From positions 2,789,501 to 2,853,500 of the forward strand of contig JBBBDQ010000348.1 in assembly GCA_037127315.1 (NCBI GenBank): a stretch of 64,000 bases of DNA, in the 5' to 3' direction. Shown here in pieces: positions 21,283 through 32,077 of this stretch (position 1 is the stretch's first letter; each line of letters opens with the position of its first letter). Below the pieces are notes generated by a model. The model did not search any database. It saw only the letters and a program-made list of their open reading frames with translations, and was not told where the DNA came from. Source of the stretch: Ascarosepion bandense (Eukaryota > Mollusca > Cephalopoda > Sepiida > Sepiidae). A program made the position numbers and the translations under genes.

Positions 21283-22020
21283 TGATTCGTAAATTAAACT
21301 AACCAAACCTAAACACACTAAATTTATCTTTTAGTTTAAATCTCTTGAACGCTTTCGACATTCTGTTTAAAAATCGAAGGACGTTAAAGAATTTTGAAGG
21401 TACGACGTCTTATTCATGTTTTTAATGTTTTCTGATATTTAGCAGACAGTTATTCTGACTCTCAAGACAAACGTTTACAATAATAACATTTGACCAATCA
21501 TTCTATGTTGATCGAAATATTAAACAAATATGGAACTAACTACCAATTTGTATGGATGGCCAGAGGTCAATAACTACACGACGACGTCGGCTTTAAACTA
21601 TTATATCGACAGTTAACCACTACTTTGCCATTATGGTCTTTTTGTCTTCCCCCATTTCTCCTCTAACTGTCTCTTGGGGAAAGGTTACACAACAGACATC
21701 AGTAATAACCAGTTTTTGACGTGTCTTAGGCACCGAGGCGACATGGTAGCAATGCATAAATTCCCCTGGTCGTTATTTGAAATATTAACACAGATAGGAG
21801 AAATGGATTCTAGTGTAGAGGAGGAGAATGCAAAGAAAACGAAGATGTTCCCAACCGTCACTCATGTCGGAATATGGACGCGTTGAATGCTGTAATCTTA
21901 TTGTCAGTCGAAAATGGTTTGATGAAGAAATTGCAACCAGTGTTGCAATTGCCGCAAAGAACATTCTTCGGTCTCCCAATAGCCAATGATAAATCAATGA
22001 TTTGTTATATTTGTTCTACT
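21283..22020. other. Unassigned sequence
   Basis: Open frames at 21674-21886, 21785-21997 and 21874-22062 overlap each other on both strands and lack domains. Confidence 0.4.
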
Positions 22021-22023
22021 CAT

Positions 22024-22320
22024 AATGGCTCAGCGGATATAAGCATTGGTTGGTTCCAGTGACTTGACCCAAAGTGTGGTGAGTTCAATACCTGGTTACT
22101 GCAGTGGTGAATAAATTATAGTTTAAAAGGAGATAGCTACATAGCATCTGGAAGGGGCATTGAACAAGGAATGAGAATGATATACCCCAGGGATCGAAAT
22201 AAAGGTTGCGGTCGAAATTCCTAGCCACTGAAGAAGGCTGGAACATACAAAAACCGAAACGTCGTCAACATGCCCATAAAGATTGGGGCAACAGTGTAAA
22301 TAATGTTATTCTATTATTTT
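22024..22320 (+). mobile_element. SINE-C (tRNA-derived)
   Basis: The head carries an A-box-like TGGCTCAGCGGATATAAGC and B-box-like GTGAGTTCAATACC. The 3' part has a CTGAAGA...GAAACGTC module at 22228-22263. A diverged relative lies inverted at 23150-23705. Confidence 0.6.
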
Positions 22321-22399
22321 TATTACTTTTTCTAACTGATGTTGCTGTTTTCAAATTATGAGACTGTTTCTGTTATTAATCTCATTGTTATTTTTACTA

Positions 22400-22990
22400 C
22401 CGGTGTGTGTAGGACTAAACATAAACCACAAAAAATGCATCGTCATCAGCAAAAAAAAAAAAAAAAAAATGGAGCCCAAAATGCCAATTACGGTTCGGGA
22501 TTTAAATAAATAGTAAGTGTTCTAAGACAGGACGGAAAAAGTGACACTAAGATCGGGATGGTCAAGGTTTCATTCTTAAAGATAAGCGGAATCTTGAGAA
22601 ACAGATGTCGTTAAAAAGAAAGAAGAAAGCACTAGATAGTTATATGTTAACCGTCTTACTATATAGCAGTGAATGCTAGGCAATCCTCTCAAAATTAAAG
22701 AAAAACTCTAGACAAGAGAAATGTGGTTCTACAGAAGGATGCTGAGGATACCATGAACTGAACATGTGAGTAACGATGAAATTTTCGAGAGAATGGAAAC
22801 AAAAAGAAACTTATACTTAACAATAGGGAAGAAACAGTCGAAGTTATTAATGAGGAAGAAAGGCTCGAAGATTTTGATACTGAAAGGGCGAATCGAGGGA
22901 AAAGGGATGGGGAAAAACAGAGGTTCAAATAAATGAATCACAGAGCATAATTTTAAAGAAATATACAAAACAAAATATATTAAGAAGTAA
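22400..22990 (+). pseudogene. RTE-like LINE, C-terminal fragment
   Basis: It opens with GLNINHKKCIVISK, has an A-run at 22452-22470, then follows the same path as 51.1-51.9 kb, including an equivalent of the WFYRRMLR block (GGTTCTACAGAAGGATGCTG near 22727). It is heavily mutated. Confidence 0.65.
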
Positions 22991-23149
22991 AATAAAAAGA
23001 AAGATGTGAAGGGCCATGAGCACTTATTTTCTTAGGGGAACGTGACACATTATCAAAGATTGCGTCTGGTATCATCCTGCCAGAGAGTGATTTTAAGGGA
23101 TTAATTTATTAATTAATCCCCATGTCTCACTAAGCATGTTTCATCTATA

Positions 23150-23705
23150 TGGACAGATTTTCGGATGATACAAGGTCTACGGTATTTACATTATTCGAAC
23201 TATTGTCCCCATCTTTGATGCTATTTGTACGGCCTTCTTCAGGTGCTAAGAATTTTCGAACTGGCGTATATGATCTTCATCCTTGCTTAGAGCCTCTTCT
23301 GGTAGTCATGAACCATCTCGCTTCAACCTGTAAGTTACTTATTGTTGTAACCCTGTTTTAAGGGGTCACAAATGAAAACAGGAACACGGGATTAGTGTAA
23401 ACAATTTGTATTACAAAATACGGTAAAAGTACAATTGCCAGCTTGTTCGTGTAGCTGACAAGCAAGCGGTGTTGGATATCACACAGTCACTCTACGATTG
23501 TCTGACTCGTACCAGACTGGTGCTTCCCAGATGACTATTAGTCACATTGTATATATGTGCATGTTGGGTTAATCCATTACCATGTTAAAGGGTAGGTCCG
23601 CAACAACACTTATTCACCACTGATGCAGTCTGATATTGAACTCACAACTCTTTTTCCTGCGATGTGCGTGGTCGGTGGAAACGTCGCTTCATTGTGAGGG
23701 TAACG
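23150..23705 (-). mobile_element. SINE-C, interrupted by a solo LTR
   Basis: The minus-strand B-box region (GTGAGTTCAATATC) lies near 23640 and the CTGAAGAAGGCCG module near 23250. The LTR at 23343-23608 splits the element. Confidence 0.5.
23343..23608. mobile_element. Solo LTR with CTTAT target duplication
   Basis: It starts TGTTGTAACC and ends CCGCAACAACA, with TGTTGT/ACAACA inverted tips. CTTAT flanks both sides (23338-23342 and 23609-23613). At 266 bp it is LTR-sized. No internal gene region is present. Orientation is not determined. Confidence 0.7.
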
Positions 23706-26250
23706 GGTTGGCAGTTTTCTTTTCTTTAATGCTGCTTCCGACTGGCAGTTAGGAGCCCTACCTCTTGCGAAGCGTCAAGAGCGGCCTCTCTGATCAACAG
23801 TTGCATATTATCGGGTTTCTTGTAGTGCCATGAATAGGTGTCCCAGCAGGCGCTTTTAATGGGCAACCCCGAGGCCACACTTTGCTATATCCCGCGCCAG
23901 TTCCCGTCCAGTGCATGTCGCAGCTAATGACCATTTGCCTCCTCTACTCGAGGTCTCTCTACAACAAGACTCTTGAAATGTCAAGCAACTCTGCCCTTTC
24001 GGAAACTTTGACCATGCATTAGTTTCCGTCAATATCTCCTTCCACCCCCACCCCACCCAAGATCCTCAGAATATCTTATTGCTACCAACTTCCTGACTGA
24101 CTTCCCTTGGAATAAAGTATTTAGCCTTCCTGTTGAAGACTGCGAGGCTGAGGTCTCCTCTTGGGTTAAGGCTGGCATCGATGCTTTCATCCCTGCCAGA
24201 AAGTTGAGACTTAAATCCCACTCATACCCCTGGTTCTCCTCTGCCTGCACAGCTGCCATCGCTCACCAAAATCACTTCTTTCGGTTTTACCGGAGTCACG
24301 CGTCAGATCATAACAGGCGTCTTTTTGCTTCGGCTCGCAATGAATGCAAGAAGATACTTAATGGAGCTAAGCTGATGTTTGCAGCCAGAATGAAGCAGCG
24401 CATAGCATCCCGTAAGTTTGGCTCCAAAGACTACTGGAGGCTCTGCAAGAGCGTGCTGAACAACAGTAAGACCTTAATCCCCCACTCTAATCAACGAATT
24501 TGAGGTCCTCACATCTTTAACAGACAAGGCTGAGTGCTTCGCTCGCAGATTCTCCACTAACTCGACACTGGACTCGTCTGGAGTATCTGTACCCGACTTC
24601 CCTCTCCAAACCCAGGCCCAGCTGACTGACATACTAATTACTCTCTCGGTGATCTCCAAAATAATATCTAAGCTTGACCCAATAAGGCGAGCGGTGGCGA
24701 CGGAATGCCCATCATTCTCCTAAAGAAATGTGCTCCTGAACTCTCCTCTGTTCTTTCTAAACTCTATAACTACTGTCTTTCTGCTTCTTGCTTTCCTGCC
24801 TGCTGGAAATCCTCCTCCGTGGTTCCTATATATAAAAATACTGGAGAACCCTCTGACTCCGCTAATTTTCTATCAGCCTCCTAGAGATATTTGGTAAAGT
24901 GTTCAAGCCATCATCAACGCCGAGGTGGTACAACATCTCAGCCCATAGACTCTTCTCTGACAAACAGTATGGCTTCCGCTTCACCATATCTACTGCTTAT
25001 ATGCTCACGACCATCACTGAGTATATACACCAGGCTCTCGATAAAAACGGCGAAGCCCGAACTGTTGCCCTTGACATCTCCAAAGCGTTTGACAGAGTCT
25101 GGCATGCTGACCTTCTATGCAAGCTGCAAGGCTATGGTATAACTGTACAATTGTTTGACCTAATCCAGTCTTTCCTTTCAAATCGTACAATGAGTGTAGT
25201 ATTGAACGGACAAGCCTCCCAATACTATCACATGAATGCGGGTGTCCCGCAAGGCTCTATTCTAGGTCCTACGCTTTTCCTTATCTATATTAACGATCTC
25301 CCTGATGTAATAAGATCCCAAGTGGGCATAGATGCTGACGACACTACGGTTTACTCTCGTCTTGATCAAAAATCTTCCGAGGCTGAAAAAGCAAACCTCG
25401 CTGCCGAGTTTGAAAAGGACCTTCAATCAGTTGTGGACTGGCTCGTAAATTTTAATGCTTCCAAAACAAAGCTGCTATCTAATAATCACCACAGACAATC
25501 GTTCCTCAAGCCCATTAACATGAATTAGGCTTCTCTCCCTGAAAACGAAACACTGCGCGTTAACTCTCACACCAGACCTCAAGTGGAATAACTATATAGA
25601 ATCTATAGCTAAATCCGCTAAGAAAGTCGGTTCTCTGTGTAAGGCCAGGAAGTTTTTCCCGTTCCAAACAATCCTGCACATATACAAGTCTACCATCCGC
25701 CTGTGCATTGAGTATTGCTGCCATATCTGGTTCGGTGCGCCTGCTATCCACTTAGGTGTCCTCGACTGAATTCAACGGAGAATCTGTGATGTGATCGATC
25801 CCGACTTGGTAGCTAGGATACAGTCGCTTTCTCACAGACGCAGTATGGCTTCCCTGTGCCTCTTCTACAAATATTTTCACGGCTTCTGCTCCGATGAACT
25901 TAGCTCACTGGTACCCCCTATATACGAATTTCCTCAAACCACATGATTAGCAACTTGGTCCCACCCTTCTACTGTGAAACCAATAAATTTTAAACGCAAA
26001 TTCTACTATACCAGCTTCTTTTCTCGCACTTCCCGCCTGTGGAATTCTCTTCCGCATACTTGCTCTCCCGACATTTACAATCTCCAAGAATTTAAATGCA
26101 AAGTCAATAGTCATCTCCTGTATCACTAACTTACATCCTCTTTCTTCGTCCACAACACTCTCATTAGTAATCTCTTCCCTCTGCTACTCTCTTCCTGACA
26201 CTCCCTGCAACCTCTCTCTCCTTGGGGCGACACGAATGTAAAAAAAAGTC
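23706..26250 (+). mobile_element. LINE-B copy, endonuclease mostly deleted
   Basis: The 5' UTR (23706-23960) jumps straight to the end of the endonuclease (about 23965-24200), then continues through the linker, the RT with frameshifts and stops (24200-26130), and a 3' UTR ending GGGGCGACACGAATG plus A-run at 26250. Confidence 0.8.
24204..26130 (+). pseudogene. LINE-B linker and reverse transcriptase remnant
   Basis: The frame at 24204-24503 gives the pre-RT linker (SYPWFSSACTAAIAHQNHF, MKQRIASRKFG). The frame at 24899-25528 gives RT motifs YGFRFTIST, ALDISKAFDRVWH, AGVPQGSILGPTLFLIYIND, and DADDTTVYS where YADD is changed to DADD. The C-terminal thumb follows in shifted frames to 26130. The altered YADD and frameshifts make it inactive. 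Confidence 0.8.
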
Positions 26251-26519
26251 CCAGGAACTAACCAACATCTATATCCACTAGGCCACGTGTCCTTAAAGAC
26301 TAGAACAACTTATAAACCTAATGTCCAGTAACACATTTTTTTACCAGATTTCATGATACAGTTTTTTTTTTTATTTGAATGGTTTATAATGTAAATGTTA
26401 ATGTAATTAGTCTGGGTATGTTTTGTGAGTCTTGGATGAAAAGAAATAAGCGGATTTTGTTATCATCTATAATGATATTTTGGTAATATATAACAGTAAT
26501 CTGGGCGTATTCTCCGTTC

Positions 26520-26880
26520 GGTGGGCAACAGGAGACGAGATTTGTGGCAGGATAAGTGGTGACTGTTTCAACATGACAATGCGCCTACTCACAACGCATT
26601 GAGTAAATGGAAAAACCTCCTGTGTCAAAAAGAACTCCTGATACACATGATCTTGCCCCGTGTGGTTTTTGTCTTTTCCTGAAGCTCAAGAAAACTCGTA
26701 GAGGCCATCAAGATAGCCATAACGCCGGAACTAAGGGTTATCCAAGAAGAATCCTCCAAGCAGTGCATATGAAGGGAAGGATGGAAAAGTGCATGAACCT
26801 CGAGGGGAGATTACTTTAAAGGGGAATCTCATGTTGTTTGTTTAATAAAAATAAATTGTTTGTGACACAAATCTCGTTAC
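26520..26880 (+). pseudogene. Mariner transposase C-terminal fragment (family C)
   Basis: It shows FQHDNAPTHNAL (second catalytic Asp), then in another frame HDLAPCGFCLFLKLKK, where the third Asp (PCD) is Gly, and finally GRMEKCMNLEG near the C-terminus. It differs from both other mariner families here. The termini were not found. Confidence 0.65.
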
Positions 26881-27487
26881 TTTCCCACAAATCTCGTGAA
26901 CAGGAAAATTACTCATACTATTTTCAGTACCCTCCTTAATCATACTCAAAGCCCTTATCAGAGCCCCGATAATTTTAGTTTCAAATTTATAGATTGTTGT
27001 TACTTCGATTTGTATTATAATTTGAATATATATAATCTTAAAGTTATTTCACTAAATTGACTGATACATACATACACACATACGTTCCTGCCTACGTACA
27101 CATAAACTCATTTCTGCAAAGACTACTACGAACATCTGAACGAACTCTTGACCTTTAACTCATTACTTTGTTTTTCATTGAACATTAACTTTTATCAATT
27201 CGTGTTATTTCATTTCTATTAATAAATTTCTCTTTCAACATGCAAAAGGTATATTTTATTCTTCTACAAATCCACACATTACAATCTACGGCTTTCTCAT
27301 GGTAGCGCCTAATTCTAAGTTTTAGGGAGTTATGTATGACACAAGGCCGATTTAATAAACATTAACCATCTCCAGATAGCTTCAAATTGATTCTTTCTCA
27401 GCAAAGACAGGAAGCACTGATATGGTTTCATCAAATTTATGGGATGAGCAGCAGGTGGGATTTGAGCCCTCTTTGTTGAATTTAGAC
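26881..27487. other. Unassigned sequence
   Basis: AT-rich, with no gene or repeat that I recognise. Confidence 0.4.
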
Positions 27488-28269
27488 TTGTAGACTGATA
27501 TATCCCGGGTGGGGATAATGTGGGAAAAGAATAGTGCGAGAATAATACTTAACACTGAAGATAGATTAGAAGAGATTTATTATACCACAGTACAATAAAC
27601 CAATAGACAATAAAAGGACACCAACGAATAGTAAAAGGTATAACAATCTGTCTAGGACGTATGTGTCCGTCTAGTGAAGAATGCTTTCGTCTAGTGACGT
27701 ATGCTCTCTTATAGTGACGATGGCTCTCGTCTAGTTACGATGACAATATTTAGCTGTCCCTCCCACTAAGGGCAACATGTGACACATGGTCAGTTATGAG
27801 TGGGTTATCCGGGCTAATTTTCCCCAGTCGTGCTTCTACACTTCCGCGGAACCACGGCTGAGTTATTGCTCTCTGCTCGGAAGCAGAGAGCGCTCTCCAC
27901 CCGAAGGCAGAGTGCTGACAGTGTCATAGAGTCGTCAGTCTAGTGACGATGACATTATTTAGCTGTCCCTCCCAGTAAGAGCAACATATGACACATGGTC
28001 AGTTTATATCTGGGCTTTCCCGGCTATATGGCTCGGCCAAAATATGTCTGTCTATTATTCCCCAGTCGTGCTTCTACCCTTCGGCGGAACCACGACTGGG
28101 TTATTGCTCTCTGATCGGAAGCAGAGAGCGCCCTCTGCCCGAAGGCAGAGTGCTGACAGTGTCATAAAGCCGTCTTGTGGCGACGGCTCTATAGTTCGCT
28201 CTAGTCCCAGTCTTTTATAGACCGGACCATATCCATTCCGGGGGTAGGACAGGATATTCTTCTACAACA
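27488..28269 (-). mobile_element. LTR-like element with hairpin-rich repeat pair
   Basis: The right end TTCTACAACA mirrors the left TTGTAGAC, with partial inverted similarity continuing inward (TTGTAGA..GATATATCC against TTGTAGA..GAATATCC). Flanks TAGAC and TAGAT are a near target duplication. A minus-strand TATAATAAA near 27579-27590 could serve for polyadenylation. Two hairpin units occupy 27747-28170. The LTR call is moderate because the left TG is lost. Confidence 0.45.
27747..28170. repeat. Two hairpin-rich units
   Basis: Units at about 27747-27930 (shortened, lacking the CCGGGC hairpin) and 27955-28170 (complete). They match 2061-2535. Confidence 0.75.
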
Positions 28270-28279
28270 TAGATTTATA

Positions 28280-28430
28280 TATATATATATAAATTAGTCG
28301 TCTACATACAAGCCTGTTTCGCTGTATCACAGCTTATCAGTATGGCTAGATAACCACTTGCTTCGAGCTGGGATCGAACCTCGGCCAACATCGGCACCTG
28401 AAATGAGACAGTAATACGTAAATCTTTTAT
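28280..28430 (-). mobile_element. Retrozyme fragment, subfamily 1
   Basis: Part of a unit: hammerhead (28312-28345) and the start of the tRNA-like part (GGTTCGATCCC on the minus strand near 28370). TA tracts lie on both sides. Confidence 0.65.
28312..28345 (-). ncRNA. Degenerate hammerhead ribozyme
   Basis: The core reads CTGATAA (G8 changed), stem II GCTG/CAGC is intact, GAAA is present, and stem I is weakened. Probably inactive. Confidence 0.6.
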
Positions 28431-28444
28431 ATATATATATATAT

Positions 28445-28763
28445 ATGCGTAAGTGAATCCATGCTCTCATTACAATTGAGCTCTCTGAAGAAGAAACTTT
28501 TAAAAACAGTTTCCACTTCAGCTATATGCGTGACTCTTCAGAAAGTAATTGGGTTCTCTCGGTAACTGGCGTGTGTAAACACTGCTGATATACAACACGT
28601 TAAAATTTCCCTTCTCTGATTCCATACGTCAATGGCTTACGGAGTAGCGACTCCCACTGAAACCAAATCGGTCGAGTTTCGATCCCGTCCAGAGGCGAGT
28701 TGAAGCGTCTACCCACACTGATGAGCTGTGATACAACGAAACAGGTTTGTATGTGGGTGACTA

Positions 28764-28770
<7 letters not shown>
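28445..28770 (+). mobile_element. Retrozyme monomer, subfamily 1
   Basis: A full unit on the plus strand: body (28455-28610), tRNA-like part (28620-28690, B-box-like GAGTTTCGATCCC), hammerhead (28712-28757). It is inverted relative to its left neighbour. TA tracts flank it. Confidence 0.7.
28712..28757 (+). ncRNA. Type I hammerhead ribozyme
   Basis: Stem I CCCACA/TGTGGG (six pairs), core CTGATGA, stem II GCTG/CAAC with one mismatch, loop TGATA, GAAA, stem III ACA/TGT, cleavage triplet GTA. Confidence 0.75.

Positions 28771-28811
<41 letters not shown>
28770..28811. repeat. TA microsatellite between retrozymes
   Basis: TA run with one internal CA, separating two inverted retrozymes. Confidence 0.85.
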
Positions 28812-28855
28812 CCGCCGACAGATCTGTTTTGTGGTATCACAGCTCATCAGTACGG
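28812..28855 (-). ncRNA. Degenerate hammerhead ribozyme
   Basis: Core CTGATGA is present, but GAAA is changed to AAAA and stem II is broken (GCTG/CCAC). Inactive by inference. Confidence 0.6.
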
Positions 28856-29111
28856 CTAGACATCCGATTGCTTTTTAACCTAGGATGGAAATACGACCGA
28901 ATTAGCATCAATCGGCGATTCTACCTCTAAGCTATGGGTGCTCGGCAGAATAAGGCAAACTTTTAGCGTATGATGTATCATACGCCAATAGCCAGAGTGC
29001 TTAAATTCATTACTGAACGAGCGATGCGTAGGTGCTAGAGTAGGTACTGTTTTTTCAAACTCTACCATTCTTCCAGAGTGCTCAATCAGGGTGTGAGGGC
29101 TAAATAGTTAT

Positions 29112-29155
29112 CCACAGACAGATCTGTTTCGCTGTATCACAGCTCATCAGTACGG
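29112..29155 (-). ncRNA. Type I hammerhead ribozyme
   Basis: Stem I CCGTA/TGTGG (two wobble pairs), core CTGATGA, stem II GCTG/CAGC, loop TGATA, GAAA, stem III ACA/TGT around GATC, cleavage triplet GTC. Confidence 0.8.
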
Positions 29156-29175
29156 CTAGACATCCGATGTACTCT

Positions 29176-29320
29176 AGAAAAAGCTTTAGATGCTCTACAA
29201 TTTCATGGGTAATACCTATTTCGCAGCCAAAACCTGCCACTTTTTACAGCCAAATCATACAACAATTAATATTCAAAATCATTCAGAAAAGAATCACATG
29301 CAGACACTCACATGCCGATG
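29176..29320 (-). mobile_element. Penelope-like UTR fragment
   Basis: It is homologous but inverted to 31090-31240, sharing GGCAGGTTTTGGCTGCGAAA. The CTGAAGA core is lost here. It directly follows the retrozyme. Confidence 0.55.
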
Positions 29321-29439
29321 AATTGCAATTCTAGTTTATACTTTTGTTTTCATTAACGTGTATTAGTTATTTAGATAGACCATAGACACTGGTGTTGATC
29401 TAAGAGGTTAACTTTAACTTTCTTTTTCTTATACCGTTC

Positions 29440-31005
29440 GTCCTCCTATTTTTTTTTAATCGTTTCACCCCAAGCAAGGTATTCCACTGCCACTATTGCG
29501 CTTGGGGCTACATACGGGAAGGTAAATAGAAAGAGTGGTTAGATATAGGAAATGTCAGAAGGTGGGTGATAGATAGTTTTGGAGGATGGGAAGAGCGTTT
29601 GAATGAACGGAAGCGAGTTAGTGTGTTAGGAGGTGTCTATTGACCTTACATTTAAACACCTGGAGATTGTAGCCGTCGGGGAAGCAGTCATGTGGAAGGG
29701 AATTCCACAGTCGGGAAGTACGAGAAAAGAAACTATTGGAGTAGAAGTTGCGGTTGCATTTTATCGGTTTCACTGTAAAAGGGTGGGATCTAGTTGCTAA
29801 TTTAGTATCTCGTGCAAATTCGAACCTAGTGGGCACCAGTGATCTAAGTTCATCGGAGCAGAAGCCATGAAAGTATTTATAGAAGGGAAGCCACGTCGCG
29901 CCGGTGAGAGAGAGATAGCAGGCGGTCTGCCAAGTTGTTATCGATCACATTACAGACCCTCTGCTGTACCTTGTCGAAAATCCCAAGGAAAATAGCAGGG
30001 GCACCCGACCAGATATAGCAACAGTATTCAATGCACGGGCGGATGGTAAATTCATAAGTGTGCAGGATAGATTCAAACGGAAAAAATCTCCGGGCCCTGC
30101 ACAGAGAACCGAATTTCATAGCAGCGGATTTAGCAATGGATTCGATATGGTCATTCAACTTGAGGTCCGCTGAAATTGTGAGACCAAGGAGGCGTAGTGT
30201 TTTACTCTCTGGGAGGCAAGCCTGGTCCATACTAATGGGAGGTAGGTGTGGTTGTCTATGATGGTTAATTGATAGCAGCTTCGTTTTAGAAGCATTAAAA
30301 TTTACGAGCCATTTCTTACCCCAGTCCACTACGGATTGGAGGTCCTTTCCAAGCTCAGATGCAAGGTTAGCTTTGTCGCCCACACCAGATTTTTTATCGA
30401 GGCGAGAGTAAACTGTGGTGTCATCGGCGTACATACCTACTTGGGATATTATGGTATCGGGGATTTCATTAATGTAGATCAGAAAGAGCGTAGGACCTAG
30501 AATAGAGCCTTGAGGGACACCCGCGTTCGTATGGTAGCTCTGGGAGTCATGTCCGTTTAATACCACTTTCAATGTGCGGTTAGAGAGGAATGACTGGATT
30601 AGTTCAAACAATTGTCCAGCTATACCATAGCTCCGCAGTTTGCATAGAAGGCCAGCATGCCAAACTCTTTCGAACGCTTTAGAGATATCCGAGGCGACGG
30701 TACTGGCTTCGCCATTCCTGTCGAATGCCTTGTATATATACTCGGTGATGGTCGTTAGCATATCGGCAGTAGACCTGGTGAAGCGGAAACCATACTGCTT
30801 GTCCGAGAGGAGCCTGTGTTCTGTGAGGTGCTGAACGAGCTCGGCGTTGATAATGGCCTCGAACACTTTGCCAAAGATCGGAAGAAGGCTGATATGGCGG
30901 TAATTTGCGGGGTCCGAGTGTTCTCCGGAATTTTTGAATATAGGAACTACAGAGGAAGATTTCCAGCAGGCAGGAAAGCAGAAAGCAGGAACTCTTTTTT
31001 CCATT
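29440..31005 (-). mobile_element. LINE-B copy, 5' truncated
   Basis: The T-run at 29450-29460 marks the 3' tail and 29465-29615 the 3' UTR. The RT runs from 31004 leftward. The 5' end is truncated at the start of the RT. Confidence 0.85.
29618..31004 (-). pseudogene. LINE-B reverse transcriptase, long intact frame
   Basis: The 375-codon frame (29877-31004) is the longest open frame in the window. It has [14 protein letters not shown] (34-47), SDISKAFERVWH where the second motif-A Asp is Glu (105-116), AGVPQGSILG (161-170), and YADDTTVYS (192-200). The last ~70 codons continue in another frame at 29618-29836 (SRTSRLWNSLPHDCFPDGYN). The D-to-E change, loss of endonuclease and frameshift make it non-functional, though it is relatively young. 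Confidence 0.85.
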
Positions 31006-31173
31006 TATGAATTATCTAGATTTTTCTTATTCATCCTTTTTTTTTTTTTGAATGTGCAAGGAAAGTTTGTAGATTATGGTTGCAAATATCTATTTTCGCT
31101 ATAAGCATGTGAGTGTCTGTATGTGATTTTTTTTCTGGATGATTGTGAATATTAACTGTTGTATCATTTGGGT

Positions 31174-31202
31174 CTGAAGAGCGGCAGGTTTTGGCTGCGA
31201 AA
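31174..31202 (+). ncRNA. Hammerhead-like motif in Penelope UTR
   Basis: CTGAAGA is followed by a GCAG/CTGC hairpin and GAAA. Stem I and stem III are not clear, so this is only a candidate. Confidence 0.35.
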
Positions 31203-31442
31203 TATGTATTACCTATGAAAATGTAGAATATCTAAATTTTTGTTAGGTTATATTACTCTGTTAAATTAAATAAATAAATTTAACATTGAGTTTCTTTAGT
31301 TTGTCTCTATCGGAATTTACCTGACTCAAATAGCAAATACTCTACGTTATATATATATATATATATATATAGCTAATAGCTACTTACATTGTCTGCTCTA
31401 CTTGTGTATTGAGCGCTTTTCGTGTTATAAATTAAACTCATT

Positions 31443-31856
31443 ATATATTATAAAAAGTTTAAAACAATTGACCTCATAGTCTATAATAACCCAACAAGCA
31501 CTAAACTAAATTCTCTACAAAAAACCAAAGTAGTGTACCAATTTACATGCCCATTCAGAGATTGCATTGATACTAATCAAAAACCTAGTACATATATTGG
31601 TTTTACTACAACCACGCTCTCCCGTAGACTTACATGTCATCTTTCTGATCAGAGTACTATTAAACAACATTTCTCTGCAAAACATAAACATGTAGGTCAT
31701 ATCAGACAGATTTTGGTCAACAATACGGTGATCCTTACTCATACACACAGTAAGAGGAACCTGCAGATATTGGAGACCATGTACATCAAATCAAAGCAAC
31801 CAACACTCAATAAAATCAACTTTAAAACAGGAAATAACATATTACATTGCATTTGA
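31443..31856 (+). pseudogene. Penelope-like GIY-YIG endonuclease C-terminal region
   Basis: The frame opens IYYKKFKTIDLIVYNNPT, then VVYQFTCPFRDC (zinc-like Cys pair), TYIGFTTTTLSRRLTCHLSD (the YIG and catalytic Arg segment), and ends LQILETMYIKSKQPTLNKIN. This order is typical of the endonuclease that follows the RT in Penelope-like elements. The RT itself is absent upstream. The frame is open, so the copy is fairly recent, but it is 5' truncated. Confidence 0.8.
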
Positions 31857-32037
31857 CTACATGTTTTTGTTGTCATTTCGCGCTATCCCGCGGTGTGACG
31901 TCATAAAACCGCATCGCAAACTTAAGAACTGCGTTTATTATTTTTGGTAACAATTGCCGTTGCCAGGCGGAGTTTTATGTCAACACAAAATAAAATCGTC
32001 GGTGATGGTGGATGTTATAATATTTCAGTTTAAACAA

Positions 32038-32077
32038 CCTCTCTGAAGATGGCTCATGTGAGCCGAAAGCTTAGAAG
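32038..32077 (+). ncRNA. Penelope-type small hammerhead ribozyme candidate
   Basis: Stem I CCTCT/AGAAG (4 of 5 pairs), core CTGAAGA, one extra T, stem II GGCTCA/TGAGCC (six pairs, loop TG), GAAA, then AGCT. AGCT is self-complementary and could form stem III between two molecules. This fits small Penelope-associated variants known to act as dimers. Confidence 0.6.

Larger units (their letters stand above)
28812..29175 (-). mobile_element. Retrozyme tandem element, subfamily 2
   Basis: Hammerheads at 28812-28855 and 29112-29155 are exactly 300 bp apart, enclosing one full unit with its tRNA-like part (about 28940-28870). The sequence matches 62.8-63.3 kb. Confidence 0.75.
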
